Positions 54,418-64,000 of a DNA stretch of 64,000 nucleotides are shown here, piece by piece. The position numbers and the translations under genes are program-made. The DNA comes from Acidimicrobiia bacterium (GTDB lineage: Bacteria; Actinomycetota; Acidimicrobiia; IMCC26256; JAGNEX01), in the NCBI GenBank assembly GCA_020637365.1, contig JACJWE010000001.1, positions 1,208,001 to 1,272,000 on the forward strand, given 5' to 3'. A model generated the notes under the pieces. It saw only the letters and a program-made list of their open reading frames with translations. It did not search any database and was not told the origin of the DNA. The number at the start of each line of letters is the position of its first letter. Positions within the stretch are counted from its first letter, which is position 1.

Positions 54418-54635
54418 GTGGATAGGCCGGGCCCTGACCCGAGCGGCCCGCAGCGCAAGCTGCATGAGCGGCAAATACACAACCGACCATCGGTCAGGTC
54501 CGTCCCTATCCGCTGCCCCTCTTAGGTTCAATGCGCAGGTCGGACTGTGGTCAGCGCATCCCCCAGACCGAACAGCGGTCGTCATGTCGGGCCTCGTTTG
54601 GCGACCGGGCGGCGAAGCCGTTCAAGATGTGGAAC

Positions 54636-55523
54636 ATGACCGAACTGCGAGACTTCTTCGAACTCACCCCCAATGCGGATAGAACCCGCTGGCACATGCC
54701 GCTGCACACCAAACTGTGTTCTGGGATTGGAGCGGTTTTTGGGGGTATAGCGCTCGGTGCCGGTATTACTGCGTTGGAGGCGCTTACCGAACGAAAGGTT
54801 CGTTGGTCGACAGCCCAGTATCTCTCATTCGCCCGACCTCCAGGGGTGATGGAGTACGACCTCGAGGTCCTGGTTCAAGGACATCAGGTCACCCAAGCGC
54901 GCGCCGTGGGCAGCGTCGACGGCCAACGAATCGTCGAGATCAACGCGGCTCTCGGGACGCGGCATCAACCGGTTGAAGGGACATGGGTCTCGCCACCTGC
55001 GGTTCCCCGCCCCGATGAATGTCCGCCGCGGCAGCGTCTTGCGGTCTACGAGAACACTCTGTTCGACCACATCGAGCTTCGTCTGGCCGCTGGCCGGCCG
55101 ATCGAAGATCTCAAAGGAGCGCCCGGTGATGGCACGAGCGCATTGTGGTTTCGAATGCCGGGCTATTCGGTCGATGCAGCGACGCTCGCAATCGCTGGCG
55201 ACTACGTCCCATCAGGGGTTTCTGAAGCGGTTGGCGAACTGTTGTTCTCGAACAGCATCGACAACACAATCCGGGTGATGAGCCCAGTCCAGAGCGAATG
55301 GATCTTGATCGATATCGGGATCGAAGGCATCAAGGACGGATTTGGCCATGGATTCGCCCGGCTTTGGTCCCTCGAGGGCGAATTGATGGGCATCGCTTCT
55401 CAGACGTTGATCGTCCGCAGTCTGGACGCGACTCTGGCGAGATTCTCTGATACGCCCGCTGCCCGACATCTCGCGTCGTTATCAGATGACGACGCGAGAA
55501 CGCGCAGCCCAGATCAGAGATAA
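54636..55523 (+). CDS. Acyl-CoA thioesterase, TesB-like hotdog protein
   Basis: About 295 residues. The double-hotdog layout of TesB-like thioesterases: first unit (HMPLHTKLCSGIGAVFGGIALG...STAQYLSFARPPGVMEYDLEVL) and second unit (ALWFRMPGYSVDAATLAIAGDYVPSGV...WILIDIGIEGIKDGFGHGFARLW), ending with GELMGIASQTLIVR. It probably hydrolyses medium or long acyl-CoA. The ATG at 54636 follows MWN at 54627; either could be used. It converges on the M23 gene with a 10-base overlap. Confidence 0.85.
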   Translation: MTELRDFFELTPNADRTRWHMPLHTKLCSGIGAVFGGIALGAGITALEALTERKVRWSTAQYLSFARPPGVMEYDLEVLVQGHQVTQARAVGSVDGQRIVEINAALGTRHQPVEGTWVSPPAVPRPDECPPRQRLAVYENTLFDHIELRLAAGRPIEDLKGAPGDGTSALWFRMPGYSVDAATLAIAGDYVPSGVSEAVGELLFSNSIDNTIRVMSPVQSEWILIDIGIEGIKDGFGHGFARLWSLEGELMGIASQTLIVRSLDATLARFSDTPAARHLASLSDDDARTRSPDQR

Positions 55524-56737
55524 CTCATCGGGTTGACCGGTGTCCCACCCTTGCGCACTTCAAAGTGCAGGTGCGGTCCGGTCGAGTTTCCTGTCGAACC
55601 GACGTAGCCGATGACGTCGCCCTGAGCAACGGATTGCCCGGCCCGCACCGCAAGACGCGACTGGTGGCCATACAACGTCGCTAATCCGTTGCCGTGGTCG
55701 ATCAACACGGTGTTGCCGTATCCGTTCCGCCAGCCGGCGGAGACGACCACACCTGAGTCGGCAGCCAAAATCGGCGTTCCCGTCGACGCACCGAAGTCGA
55801 CGCCGGTATGCATCCGAACACGCCCCGAAATGGGGTGTACTCGCGAACCAAAGCCGCTCGTTAGGCGGCCCGCGACCGGCACGATGAACTGGCCGGAACC
55901 CTTCACCGATTGCCCCGCCCGGATCGCTTCACGCGCCTTGAGGGCCTCGGTGATGCGGTCGGATTCTTGTTGCAGATCGCTGATCTGGGCTTCGAACTCG
56001 TCTTGACGCTCGATCGCCTCGTCGAGCAGCTTTTGACGTTCCGCCTGTTGCGCCTCGAGTTCTTGGAGCGCCAAGTCTTGTTCCTCACGGGCCGCCGCAA
56101 GGGTGTCTTGCTCATTGGAAAGCTGATCGCGCATGTCTTCAGCGACCGCTCGCTGACCAGCAATTTCATCGTTCAAGAATGCGGCGTCGTTGCGCAGGGT
56201 GGACAGCCGGTCGACCTCTGCTTCGCGCTCACCCGAGATCGAGGACAGGTAGGTGGATCCCAGGTACAGGTCACGGGGGTCCGCTGCGTCAAAGGCCATT
56301 GCGATAAAGCCCTGCGTATCGGAATTTCCGCTCGCATACATCGCGCTTGCAACGCTTGAGAATGATGAACGAGCGTCTCCGATGTTCGCATCGAGTTCGG
56401 CTCGCTGCAGCTCTAGGTCGCTGCCTTCGGCTTGGTGAACCTCAACCGCTTTCTCAACCGTTGAGACCTGCGCCCCGATCTGATCGACCTGGGTGCTGAG
56501 TGCGTCGACTTTGCCTTGCTGCTCTTTGATACCCGCGGTCGCATCGTCGATCTCGCCGAGCAGACGGGTCTCATCTTCTGAGGCCTCGCCAATCTGTTCT
56601 TTGAGCGACTCGATCTCTTCGCTGATCTCGTCTTGTCGATCGGTTTGAGCCGAGGCAGAGCTCGAGACGGCGATGCCCATGACCACCGCCAAGACCAAAA
56701 GCTGTAACCGCAACCCCGCCCGTTGGACCGCAATCAC
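55514..56737 (-). CDS. Coiled-coil M23 peptidase, EnvC-like partner of FtsEX
   Basis: About 407 residues. A signal peptide (LQLLVLAVVMGIAVSSSASAQ) precedes a long coiled coil (about 30-265) and a C-terminal LytM domain with complete Zn motifs: HTGVDFGASTGTP (H-x(3)-D) and HLHFEVRKGG (H-x-H). The gene starts just after ftsX, and FtsEX is known to activate such coiled-coil hydrolases (EnvC, RipC, PcsB types) in cell division. The GTG at 56737 is preceded by GAGGTG at the end of ftsX; the longer frame to 56839 overlaps ftsX and is not used. Confidence 0.9.
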   Translation of the reverse strand: MIAVQRAGLRLQLLVLAVVMGIAVSSSASAQTDRQDEISEEIESLKEQIGEASEDETRLLGEIDDATAGIKEQQGKVDALSTQVDQIGAQVSTVEKAVEVHQAEGSDLELQRAELDANIGDARSSFSSVASAMYASGNSDTQGFIAMAFDAADPRDLYLGSTYLSSISGEREAEVDRLSTLRNDAAFLNDEIAGQRAVAEDMRDQLSNEQDTLAAAREEQDLALQELEAQQAERQKLLDEAIERQDEFEAQISDLQQESDRITEALKAREAIRAGQSVKGSGQFIVPVAGRLTSGFGSRVHPISGRVRMHTGVDFGASTGTPILAADSGVVVSAGWRNGYGNTVLIDHGNGLATLYGHQSRLAVRAGQSVAQGDVIGYVGSTGNSTGPHLHFEVRKGGTPVNPMSYL

Positions 56738-56741
56738 TTCC

Positions 56742-57623
56742 TTACACCTCGATAAAGCGTCGGAGACCGATGAACGACCCAATGGCGCCGACCAGAACGC
56801 CCACCAAGATGATGAGCAGCCCAATCGTGACAACCTCACCGTTGGTCACGTAGAAACCCGAGGTCAGCGAACCGCCGTTGATCCTTTCAAACACGGCCAC
56901 CTTCAGCACGACGACGCCCAGCACAGCGACGAACGCGCCGATAAGGCCTTGGATCATTCCCTCTAGCATGAAGGGAACACGCACAAACCAGTTGGTCGCC
57001 CCCACCAACTTCATGACCTGGATCTCACGGCGTCTGGCAAAGGTCGCAAGACGGATCGTGTTGACGATGAGGAACAGTGAGGAGGCCAGCAACACGACGG
57101 AAATCAACACGAATCCAACCCGGATAAAGCCGGTGATCCGCAAGATTGAATCCACCAACTCCTCCGCTGTCGCCACCTGGTAAACCCCAGGCCGGCCTCG
57201 AAACGCCTGCGCCAACTGATTCGTCATCTCTGGATCTGTCGGGACCACACGGAATGACGGGGGCAGGTCGGACGGTGTCACACCGACAAGCAACTCCGGC
57301 TGATCCTTGAACAGGTCCTGATAGATCTCGTATGCGTCGTCTTGATCGATGAAATCAAAGCGTTCGACGAACTCGGACTTGGTGAGATCTGTCTCGATTG
57401 CAGCGACCTGTGCGTCGGTGGCGTCCTGCATCATGAAGATCTCGAGCTCAAAGTCTTGGGTCCATCGCTGGGTCCCGTTACCGACCCACGTGGAGAGCAG
57501 TAGGACGCCGCCCAACAAGAACAGCGACACGAAGACGGTCAGGACACCGGCGACGGTCATCAAGAGATTTCGGCGCAGCGACAGAAACGTTTCGCGAAGG
57601 AAATAGCGGCTGTGGGTAAACAT
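56742..57623 (-). CDS. ftsX: Cell division ABC transporter permease FtsX
   Basis: 293 residues, four membrane helices with a large extracytoplasmic domain between the first and second. Typical sites are FLRETFLSLRRNLLMTVAGVLTVFVSL at the N-terminus, IFMMQDATDAQVAAIETDL, and ARRREIQVMKLVGATNWFVRVPF. With FtsE it transmits ATP hydrolysis to the peptidoglycan hydrolase outside the membrane. It starts two bases after the ftsE stop. Confidence 0.95.
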   Translation of the reverse strand: MFTHSRYFLRETFLSLRRNLLMTVAGVLTVFVSLFLLGGVLLLSTWVGNGTQRWTQDFELEIFMMQDATDAQVAAIETDLTKSEFVERFDFIDQDDAYEIYQDLFKDQPELLVGVTPSDLPPSFRVVPTDPEMTNQLAQAFRGRPGVYQVATAEELVDSILRITGFIRVGFVLISVVLLASSLFLIVNTIRLATFARRREIQVMKLVGATNWFVRVPFMLEGMIQGLIGAFVAVLGVVVLKVAVFERINGGSLTSGFYVTNGEVVTIGLLIILVGVLVGAIGSFIGLRRFIEV

Positions 57624-57625
57624 GA

Positions 57626-58312
57626 CTAGTTCCCGAATCCGTAGACGCCGCGGGCCTGGTCGCGTTTAAGCGCCCTGCCTTGCAGCTCGATGACCCGGCG
57701 CCTCATCGTGTTCACGATGCCTTGGTCATGGGTTGCCATCACGACCGTCGTCCCCGTCCGATTGATCCGGTCGAGAATGCGCATAATGCCGACCGAACTC
57801 GACGGGTCGAGGTTTCCGGTCGGCTCATCCGCCAGAAGAATCAGCGGCCGATTGACGAAGGCTCGAGCGATCGAAATGCGCTGCTGTTCACCGCCGGAAA
57901 GCTCATCGGGTAGATGATCGGCCTTGCGACCCAGACCGACCAGCTCGATGATCTGGGGGACCTGAGCCTGAATGACGTGTTTCGGTCGGCCGGTCACCTC
58001 CAAGGCAAACGCTACGTTTTCGTACACGGTCTTTGTGGGCAGCAGCTTGAAGTCCTGAAAGATCGTGCCGATGTTGCGCCGAAGGTTTGGGATCTGGCGC
58101 GCAGGTACCTTGGCGATATCGCGACCAGCGACCAAGATTCGACCGTCGTCGGGGATCTCTTCGCGCAACAACAACTTCAAGAACGTGGACTTACCCGCAC
58201 CCGACGCACCCACCAGAAAGACGAACTCGCCCTTGCGGATCTCCAGGTTGAGGCCACGGACCGCCGTCACTTTGTTCTTGTAGGTCTTGGTCACGTTCTC
58301 GAATCGAATCAC
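57626..58312 (-). CDS. ftsE: Cell division ATP-binding protein FtsE
   Basis: 228 residues. Walker A GASGAGKSTFLKLLLREE, Q-loop GTIFQDFKLLPTKTVYENVAF, signature LSGGEQQRISIARAF, Walker B LILLADEPTGNLDP and the His switch VVMATHDQGIVN. All typical of FtsE. The start GTG overlaps the prfB stop (GTGA), so these are co-translated. Confidence 0.95.
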   Translation of the reverse strand: MIRFENVTKTYKNKVTAVRGLNLEIRKGEFVFLVGASGAGKSTFLKLLLREEIPDDGRILVAGRDIAKVPARQIPNLRRNIGTIFQDFKLLPTKTVYENVAFALEVTGRPKHVIQAQVPQIIELVGLGRKADHLPDELSGGEQQRISIARAFVNRPLILLADEPTGNLDPSSSVGIMRILDRINRTGTTVVMATHDQGIVNTMRRRVIELQGRALKRDQARGVYGFGN

Positions 58313-59433
58313 GCCTCGCCTCCCGTCCCGGCAATAGAACCAGCTCGCCGCCAACGCAGGTACTCCTCGACGAAATCGTCGAGCGCTCCGTCGAGCACGG
58401 CGGACACGTTACCCGTCTCGTGACCGGTTCGGAGGTCCTTGACGAGTTGGTACGGCGCCAGCACATAGGAACGGATCTGGCTGCCCCAGCCCACTTCTTT
58501 CTTTTCACCCGCGATAGCAGAGAGTTCGGCCGCACGTTCGGTGCGAGCTCGTTCGGCGAGGCGAGACGCCAGAATGTCCATGGCCCGCTCTTTGTTTTGG
58601 CGCTGGGATCGCTCGTTTTGACACGAGACGACCGTTCCCGTCGGCAGGTGGGTGATCCGGACCGCAGAGTCGGTGGTGTTGACGTGCTGGCCACCGGCGC
58701 CGGAGGAACGGTACGTATCGATCCTCAACTCTTTCTCATCGATTGCAGGCGCACTTTGTTGATCGAGCGCGGGCACCACGTCGATGGCGGCGAACGCCGT
58801 GTGACGGCGCGCCTGTGAATCAAACGGCGAGATGCGCACCAGACGATGGACCCCCCGTTCCGCTTCCATCGACCCGTAAGCGAAGCGGCCCTTGACGGTG
58901 AAGGTCACCGAGTTGATTCCCGCTTCATCTCCGGGTTGATAGTCATCGACCGAGATCTGCCACCCCCGCCTTTCCGCCCACCGCAAATACATCCGGTAGA
59001 GCATCTCGGCCCAGTCTTTGGCGTCGGTACCGCCCGCTCCAGCGTTGATTTCGACGATGGCGTCCCGCTCGTCGTGTTCTTGGCTGAACAACTCACGAAG
59101 CTCGAGCTCGTCGAGCAGGGTCGCGAGGGCCCCAAGTTCTGTTGCGACCTCGTCATCGAGCCCAGAGTCAGGCTCCTCATCAGCCAGTTCGAGCAGCGTC
59201 TCGATATCGGACACCGTGCCCTGGAGCCGCTCGACCATGGCGAGGTCATCCCGCCATCCTGACATTTCAGAGGTCACCGCTTTGGCGTTCTCGGGGTTGT
59301 CCCACAGGTCGGGGCGTGCCGCCTCGGTTTCGAGCACCGCTAACCGCTGTCGGGCGTGGTCGACGTTGAGGTACGTCGACGCTGCCGAGACTCTCGGCAG
59401 CAGTTCGTCAAGTGTTCGTCGGTGGTCTGCCAT
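58309..59433 (-). CDS. prfB: Peptide chain release factor 2
   Basis: 374 residues. Recognises UGA and UAA. The GGQ loop is RSSGAGGQHVNTTDSAVRITH and the tripeptide region lies near SPFDSQARRHT. The gene is a single frame without the in-frame TGA of E. coli, so there is no programmed frameshift here. The stop overlaps ftsE. Confidence 0.95.
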   Translation of the reverse strand: MADHRRTLDELLPRVSAASTYLNVDHARQRLAVLETEAARPDLWDNPENAKAVTSEMSGWRDDLAMVERLQGTVSDIETLLELADEEPDSGLDDEVATELGALATLLDELELRELFSQEHDERDAIVEINAGAGGTDAKDWAEMLYRMYLRWAERRGWQISVDDYQPGDEAGINSVTFTVKGRFAYGSMEAERGVHRLVRISPFDSQARRHTAFAAIDVVPALDQQSAPAIDEKELRIDTYRSSGAGGQHVNTTDSAVRITHLPTGTVVSCQNERSQRQNKERAMDILASRLAERARTERAAELSAIAGEKKEVGWGSQIRSYVLAPYQLVKDLRTGHETGNVSAVLDGALDDFVEEYLRWRRAGSIAGTGGEA

Positions 59434-59540
59434 GTTCCTAGACGGTCGCTGGGTGGGTGTCTGACTCGGTCATTCTTCGGGGCTGCGGCGAAGGCTCGCG
59501 ATGCTCTTTTATGCCGACCGGTTGAGTTGAACCGAGCCGA

Positions 59541-62246
59541 TCAGACGCGACCACAGCATTGCTTGTACTTCTTGCCGCTACCGCACGCGCACGGGTCGTT
59601 TCGACCCTGTTTTTCGTCGCTATTGCGGATCGTGCGCTGCACTGTGGCGGTTGCCGCACCAGCTTGCGCCGTCCCCTGTTGGGGCGCAGCGACGCTCGGA
59701 CCGGCGGTTGGCGCTGCGGCGACGGGCCGATTGGTCGTCGCCGGTGAGCTGTACTGGACGTTGCGAGGTGCGGCTTGTGGTTCTTCCTTCTTGGCTTCGA
59801 TCCGAAAGACGTACTTGATGAAGTCGTCGTCGATACCGGCAAGCATGGCTTCGAACATGTCGTAGCCCTCTCGCTGCCATTCGGTGAGCGGGTCCTTTTG
59901 CCCCATCGCACGCAGGTTGATTCCACCCTGGAGGTAATCCATTTCGTACAGGTGTTCGCGCCAATGCTGGTCGATGACGCTGAGCATCACGTAGCGCTCG
60001 ATATCGCGAAGCCGCTCGGTACCGAATTCTTCTTCTTTGGCTTCGTAGATCTCCACAGCGTCTTTGTTGAGGAGCTCGACGAGCTGCTTGCGTTTCGGCC
60101 CGATCCCTTCGAGCTGGTCGAGGGTAATGGTGGTCGGGAAATAGGACTGGATGGCGACGAGGAGTTCAGGGAAATCAGCATCGTCGCTGTCGGGTATATA
60201 TGCATCGACGGCCCGCGTAATGACGTGGTCGATCGTCTCCAACGTCACGTCGCGGAGGTCTTCACCTTGGAGGACCTCTTGGCGGCGCTTATAGATAATG
60301 CGCCGCTGCTCGTTCATGACCTCGTCGTACTTGAGCACATTTTTGCGTCGCTCAAAGTTCTGTTCCTCGACCGAACCTTGGGCACGGGCGATCGCCTTGG
60401 AGACCGACTTCGCTTCGATCGGCTCGTCATCGGGCAAGGCCCTCGACATCACCCATTCCATGGCGCCGGTCGCGAAAAGGCGCATCAAGTCGTCTTCGAG
60501 GGAAAGATAGAAACGGCTCGCACCAGCGTCGCCTTGTCGACCTGAACGTCCACGGAGCTGATTGTCGATCCGACGTGAGTCGTGACGCTCGGTCCCGATG
60601 ACATACAAGCCGCCAAGGTTGTCGCGCACGTCTTGGCCCATGGCCTTGCACTCGACGGCGTGGAGTTCGGTTCGTTCCGCGAGTAGCCGGTCGTATTCCT
60701 CATCTTCGAGCTCTTGACCGGCTAGATCACGTCGGGCGAGCCCTTCGGGATTGCCTCCGAGCAGGATGTCGACGCCTCGTCCCGCCATGTTGGTCGCAAC
60801 CGTCACCGAACCCGGACGGCCCGCCTGAGCGATGATCTCGGCTTCACGATGATGCTGCTTTGCGTTGAGCACCTCGTGGGCGATGCCCCGCTTTTTGAGG
60901 ACGCGGGACAGCTTTTCTGAGTTCTCGACCGAACCGGTACCGACAAGGATGGGCTGGCCGTTGGCGTGCCGTGCTTCGATGTCTTCCGCGATGGCATTGA
61001 ACTTGGCGACCTCGGACTTAAAGATGATGTCCGCTCCGTCGTCGCGGACGATCGGCTTATTCGTGGGGATCGCGACCACTTCGAGGTCGTAGGTGTGTTT
61101 GAACTCCGCCGCCTCGGTCTCGGCAGTACCGGTCATACCGGCGAGCTTGTCGTACAACCGGAAGTAGTTCTGGAGGGTGATCGTTGCGAGCGTCTGGTTT
61201 TCTTCTTTGACCGCAACGCCTTCTTTTGCCTCGACCGCTTGGTGAAGCCCTTCGGACCAGCGGCGACCCTCGAGCGTCCGGCCGGTGAATTCGTCGACGA
61301 TCTTTACCTCGCCTCCGGTGACGATGTAGTCCTTGTCCCTGTGGAAGAGCTCTTTGGCCTTCAGTGCCGCTTGGAGCTGGTGGACGAGGTTCTGGTTGAC
61401 GTTGTTGTACAGGTTGTCGACGCCCAGGGCCGCTTCGACGGCAGCGATACCGTCCTCGGTCGGGACGATCGTCCGCTTTTTCTCGTCGACTTCGTAGTGC
61501 TCATCGGGTCGCAACATCCGTGCGACACGTGCGAACTCTTGATACAGGGAAACCTGATCGGAGAGCTTCCCGGAAATAATGAGCGGAGTACGTGCCTCGT
61601 CGATCAAGATCGAGTCGACCTCGTCAACAATCGCGTAGTTGTGACCCCGCTGAACCATGGCATCCAGGGTGCGCGCCATGTTGTCGCGCAAGTAGTCAAA
61701 ACCCATTTCGTTGTTCGTGCCGTAGGTGATGTCGCACGCATAGTTGTCGCGTTTGACCTTGGAATCGCGTTGACCGGGCACGATGAGACCGACGCTGAGT
61801 CCCAACCAGCGGTGCAGTTGTCCCATCCAGTCGGCATCTCGTTCAGCGAGATAGTCGTTGACGGTGACGAGGTGAACACCTTTTCCACTCAGGGCATTGA
61901 GGTATGCGGGCAAGGTCGAGACCAGGGTCTTTCCTTCACCGGTTCGCATCTCGGCAACCCAACCGAAGTGCAGCGCTGCGCCGCCCATGAGCTGGACGTC
62001 GTAGTGACGTTGCCCAAGCACGCGCAACGCGCTTTCGCGCACAACCGCAAACGCCTCGGGGAGCAGCTCTCCGAGCGTTTCACCGCGTTCGATCCGATTT
62101 TTGAACTCGGGCGTCTTGGCCTGCAGTTCTTCGTCGGATAGCCGCTGAATGTCCGGCTCCCAAGCGTTCACCGGTTCGACGACCGCTTGGACGGCCTTGA
62201 GCTTCTTGCCTTCGCCAGCGCGAAGGACTCTCTGGAACAGACCCAT
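59541..62246 (-). CDS. secA: Preprotein translocase ATPase SecA
   Basis: 901 residues. SecA drives preproteins through SecYEG. In order: the N-terminal start MGLFQRVLRAGEGKKLKAVQ, Walker A MRTGEGKTLVSTLPAYLNAL, the DEVDSILIDEARTPLIISG (DEAD box region), GMTGTAETEAAEFKHTYDLEV, the second nucleotide fold (TNMAGRGVDILLGGNPEGLA) and the C-terminal zinc motif CACGSGKKYKQCCGR. GGAGAAA precedes the ATG. A Pro/Ala/Gln-rich linker leads to the zinc motif. Complete. Confidence 0.97.
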   Translation of the reverse strand: MGLFQRVLRAGEGKKLKAVQAVVEPVNAWEPDIQRLSDEELQAKTPEFKNRIERGETLGELLPEAFAVVRESALRVLGQRHYDVQLMGGAALHFGWVAEMRTGEGKTLVSTLPAYLNALSGKGVHLVTVNDYLAERDADWMGQLHRWLGLSVGLIVPGQRDSKVKRDNYACDITYGTNNEMGFDYLRDNMARTLDAMVQRGHNYAIVDEVDSILIDEARTPLIISGKLSDQVSLYQEFARVARMLRPDEHYEVDEKKRTIVPTEDGIAAVEAALGVDNLYNNVNQNLVHQLQAALKAKELFHRDKDYIVTGGEVKIVDEFTGRTLEGRRWSEGLHQAVEAKEGVAVKEENQTLATITLQNYFRLYDKLAGMTGTAETEAAEFKHTYDLEVVAIPTNKPIVRDDGADIIFKSEVAKFNAIAEDIEARHANGQPILVGTGSVENSEKLSRVLKKRGIAHEVLNAKQHHREAEIIAQAGRPGSVTVATNMAGRGVDILLGGNPEGLARRDLAGQELEDEEYDRLLAERTELHAVECKAMGQDVRDNLGGLYVIGTERHDSRRIDNQLRGRSGRQGDAGASRFYLSLEDDLMRLFATGAMEWVMSRALPDDEPIEAKSVSKAIARAQGSVEEQNFERRKNVLKYDEVMNEQRRIIYKRRQEVLQGEDLRDVTLETIDHVITRAVDAYIPDSDDADFPELLVAIQSYFPTTITLDQLEGIGPKRKQLVELLNKDAVEIYEAKEEEFGTERLRDIERYVMLSVIDQHWREHLYEMDYLQGGINLRAMGQKDPLTEWQREGYDMFEAMLAGIDDDFIKYVFRIEAKKEEPQAAPRNVQYSSPATTNRPVAAAPTAGPSVAAPQQGTAQAGAATATVQRTIRNSDEKQGRNDPCACGSGKKYKQCCGRV

Positions 62247-62526
62247 AGTTTCTCCAGGCTACCGGCGCGAGGAGCCCCTTGACTCAACGCGCTCGACTTC
62301 GATTGCGCCTCAACCCGGGTCAGGCGCCAAAACATCCCATCTTGGCTCATGGAGCATCAGCGACGCTGACACTTTGCTTGCACACCACCCCCGGAACCGC
62401 ACCTCGGGTTCCACAAATCATGGTCCCCCTCGTTGCAAAACGTTGGCTGACAGGGCGAACAGCCAACTACGGTTCAGTGGTTCTTTCTCGCTAACAGACT
62501 TTGGTCACGTGACGTCGCCTGCCCAC
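62247..62526. other. Divergent intergenic region between secA and the DUF2079 gene
   Basis: 280 bases. I see no gene, tRNA or clear terminator here. It must hold the secA promoter on the minus strand. Confidence 0.5.
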
Positions 62527-64000
62527 ATGAATAACAACAACCGCTCTGCGGACCCCTCATCAGCGTCGCCTGACGCCCCGGACGGGGGGCCGACCCCTGA
62601 TCTACAACCCGCATCTGAGTCGGTATTGGTCGTCGATTTGATCGGCGACGCTGACGGGGGCGGCGACCGCTCTGATGGGGATACCCGGGATGAAGCCCGC
62701 GACTCCCCCGCCGACCGACCAAGCAACCCGCCAACTTCGGGTGATGTCGTTTCCTCAGGCGAGACGGACGACGCGCCTGCTTCGGACGATGCGGTGGCAG
62801 GCGAGACGGACGACACGCCAGGACCCGACGATGCGGTCGACGCGACTCACGCTCCAGAGCCCGAGGATACGCCGCCACCCGACGACACGGTCGACGCGGC
62901 CTCAGGCGAATCCGCACAGACACGACGCTTCCGCTTCAGCGTGCCTGGGCTGATTCTTGGGTTCATCACCACGCTCTGGATCGTTCAGTTTGGACTCGAC
63001 GTCTATCGGCGCCACGACCGATTTGGATCCTTCAACTACGACATGGGCATCTACGATCAGATCGCCTGGCTGATCTCCCATGGCAAGACCTTCATCACCG
63101 TTCGCGGACTCGACTTCTTTGGCCATCACGCCAATGTCGGCTTCGTCTTCACCGCACCGCTGTACTGGCTCGGTCTTGGCGTCGGCACCCTCAACCTTAT
63201 TCAGGTGGTTTCGATCGGTCTGGGCGCCGTCGCCCTCTACCTCGTCGGCCGGCAGTGGCTTCCAAATGGCTGGTGGGCACTGGTCATACCGGCGGCCTAC
63301 CTCCTGCATCCGTCGACGGGTTGGGTCGCTTGGGAACTCTTCCACCCCGAGGTGATGGCCCTCACGCCGATCCTGTTCGCGTGGTGGCTCGCCATCAAGC
63401 GCCGGTGGGGTTGGTACACCTTCGCTCTGATCTGGGCAGTGTCGTGGAAGGAAGATGTCGCCATCGCCGTCGCGGTCCTCGGCGTCATCATGATGTTGCG
63501 GGGTCGGTTTCGTGCTGGACTCTGGACCACGATCGCAGCGGGTGCGTACTTCGTGATCGTCAGCAAGATCATCTCTGCGAACGTCCCGGGCGAAGTCGCT
63601 TTTTACGCCAACTTCTATGGAAGCCTCGGCGATTCACCAGGTGCCGTGCTGAAAACCGCCGTCACCGACCCAAACGCTGTCCTCCTGCGGTTAAACAAGT
63701 CCAACGCCGTTGGGTATGCGCGAGACGTCAGCGTCGCGTTCGGGCTACTACCCGCCGTTGCATTGGTTGCGGGTCTCAGCTCGCTCGGCACCACGTTGTT
63801 GCTGCCGTGGCGCCGCCGCCCGCCCCGCCCGACGAGGTATCCGTCGTGAGTGAACCCGCAGAGCCGAGCACGTTTGCCCGGCTCAGGGCGAGTTTGGATA
63901 TGTCGCGCCCCTCCGCGCTCGGCGCGCTCCTCGTCCTGATGATCGGCGTGCCGCAGTTCTTCATCAACGTCTTGTCGATCCAGAGCTTTACCTACAATCT
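62527..64000 (+). CDS. DUF2079 integral membrane protein (partial, frameshifted near the end)
   Basis: The N-terminal 135 residues are an acidic Asp/Pro/Ser/Thr-rich, probably disordered, region. From about residue 140 there are many helices and the DUF2079 pattern RHDRFGSFNYDMGIYDQIAWLI, DFFGHHANVGFVFTAPLYWLG, HPSTGWVAWELFHPEVMA and KEDVAIAVAVLG. The fold resembles GT-C glycosyltransferases, so a cell-envelope glycan role is possible. Near 63820 in a C-rich run the frame moves to another one, which continues LGALLVLMIGVPQFFINVL to the window edge. A GTGA overlap at 63846 would also allow a separate gene start. Confidence 0.8.

Noticed and set aside
58309..59433. Programmed +1 frameshift in prfB
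   Set aside because: The gene is one open frame with no early in-frame TGA.

Overview
The window comes from a high-GC Gram-positive chromosome, most likely an actinobacterium of class Acidimicrobiia. The phylum call rests on the mec-cysO-cysM sulfur module known from mycobacteria, the ftsE-ftsX-M23 hydrolase cell-division block, several apparent leaderless starts, a free-standing ClpC-type N-domain protein and G/C-ending codons. The class is a weaker guess.

Layout. 1-9,100: end of clpP and trigger factor, a DUF4333-type lipoprotein, a tRNA cluster (Pro, Gly, Arg), a YhhN membrane protein, small enzymes and two paralogous lipoproteins, then tRNA-His. 9,448-25,235: a defence island in the 3' end of tRNA-Lys(CTT). 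The core of that tRNA recurs at 22,388. Between the copies lie a decayed AbiE pair, a type I restriction-modification operon (hsdM-hsdS-hsdR) followed by a RAMA-CBS-HEPN-like protein, an orphan AbiEi-type regulator and a nearly complete AbiEi/AbiEii pair. Beyond 22,388 lies the remains of a second element: a TIGR02391/DUF5343 pair, an integrase C-terminus and a second hsdR 3' fragment. 25,400-41,700: an FtsX-type permease, a glutamate-synthase-domain protein, tRNA-Lys(TTT), a CoA-transferase, SulP, an ABC ATPase, two lipoproteins, tRNA-Leu, an M23 protein, rph-rdgB, a tsaC/sua5 gene and mec, cysO-cysM. 41,700-47,100: smpB, a Clp_N/zinc-ribbon protein, tmRNA, a DUF983 protein and ahcY. 47,100-64,000: a GH3 glycosidase, ychF, a TPP riboswitch with thiamine pyrophosphokinase and thiB-thiP, a TesB-like thioesterase, an M23 hydrolase with ftsX-ftsE-prfB, secA and a DUF2079 membrane protein running off the end.

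How the genes work together. mec, cysO and cysM form a protein-bound-sulfide cysteine pathway. FtsEX and the adjacent coiled-coil M23 protein form a division-linked hydrolase system. smpB and ssrA form trans-translation, next to a possible Clp adaptor. The TPP riboswitch controls thiamine salvage and pyrophosphorylation. In the island, the RAMA-CBS-HEPN protein is placed to act as a guard or effector for the type I system; this is the best candidate for an undescribed system in the window.

Caution. Many genes, including normally conserved ones (tig, cysM, tsaC), are split by single-base indels, mostly in G or C runs. This looks like sequencing error, so a frameshift alone is not taken here as proof of a pseudogene.
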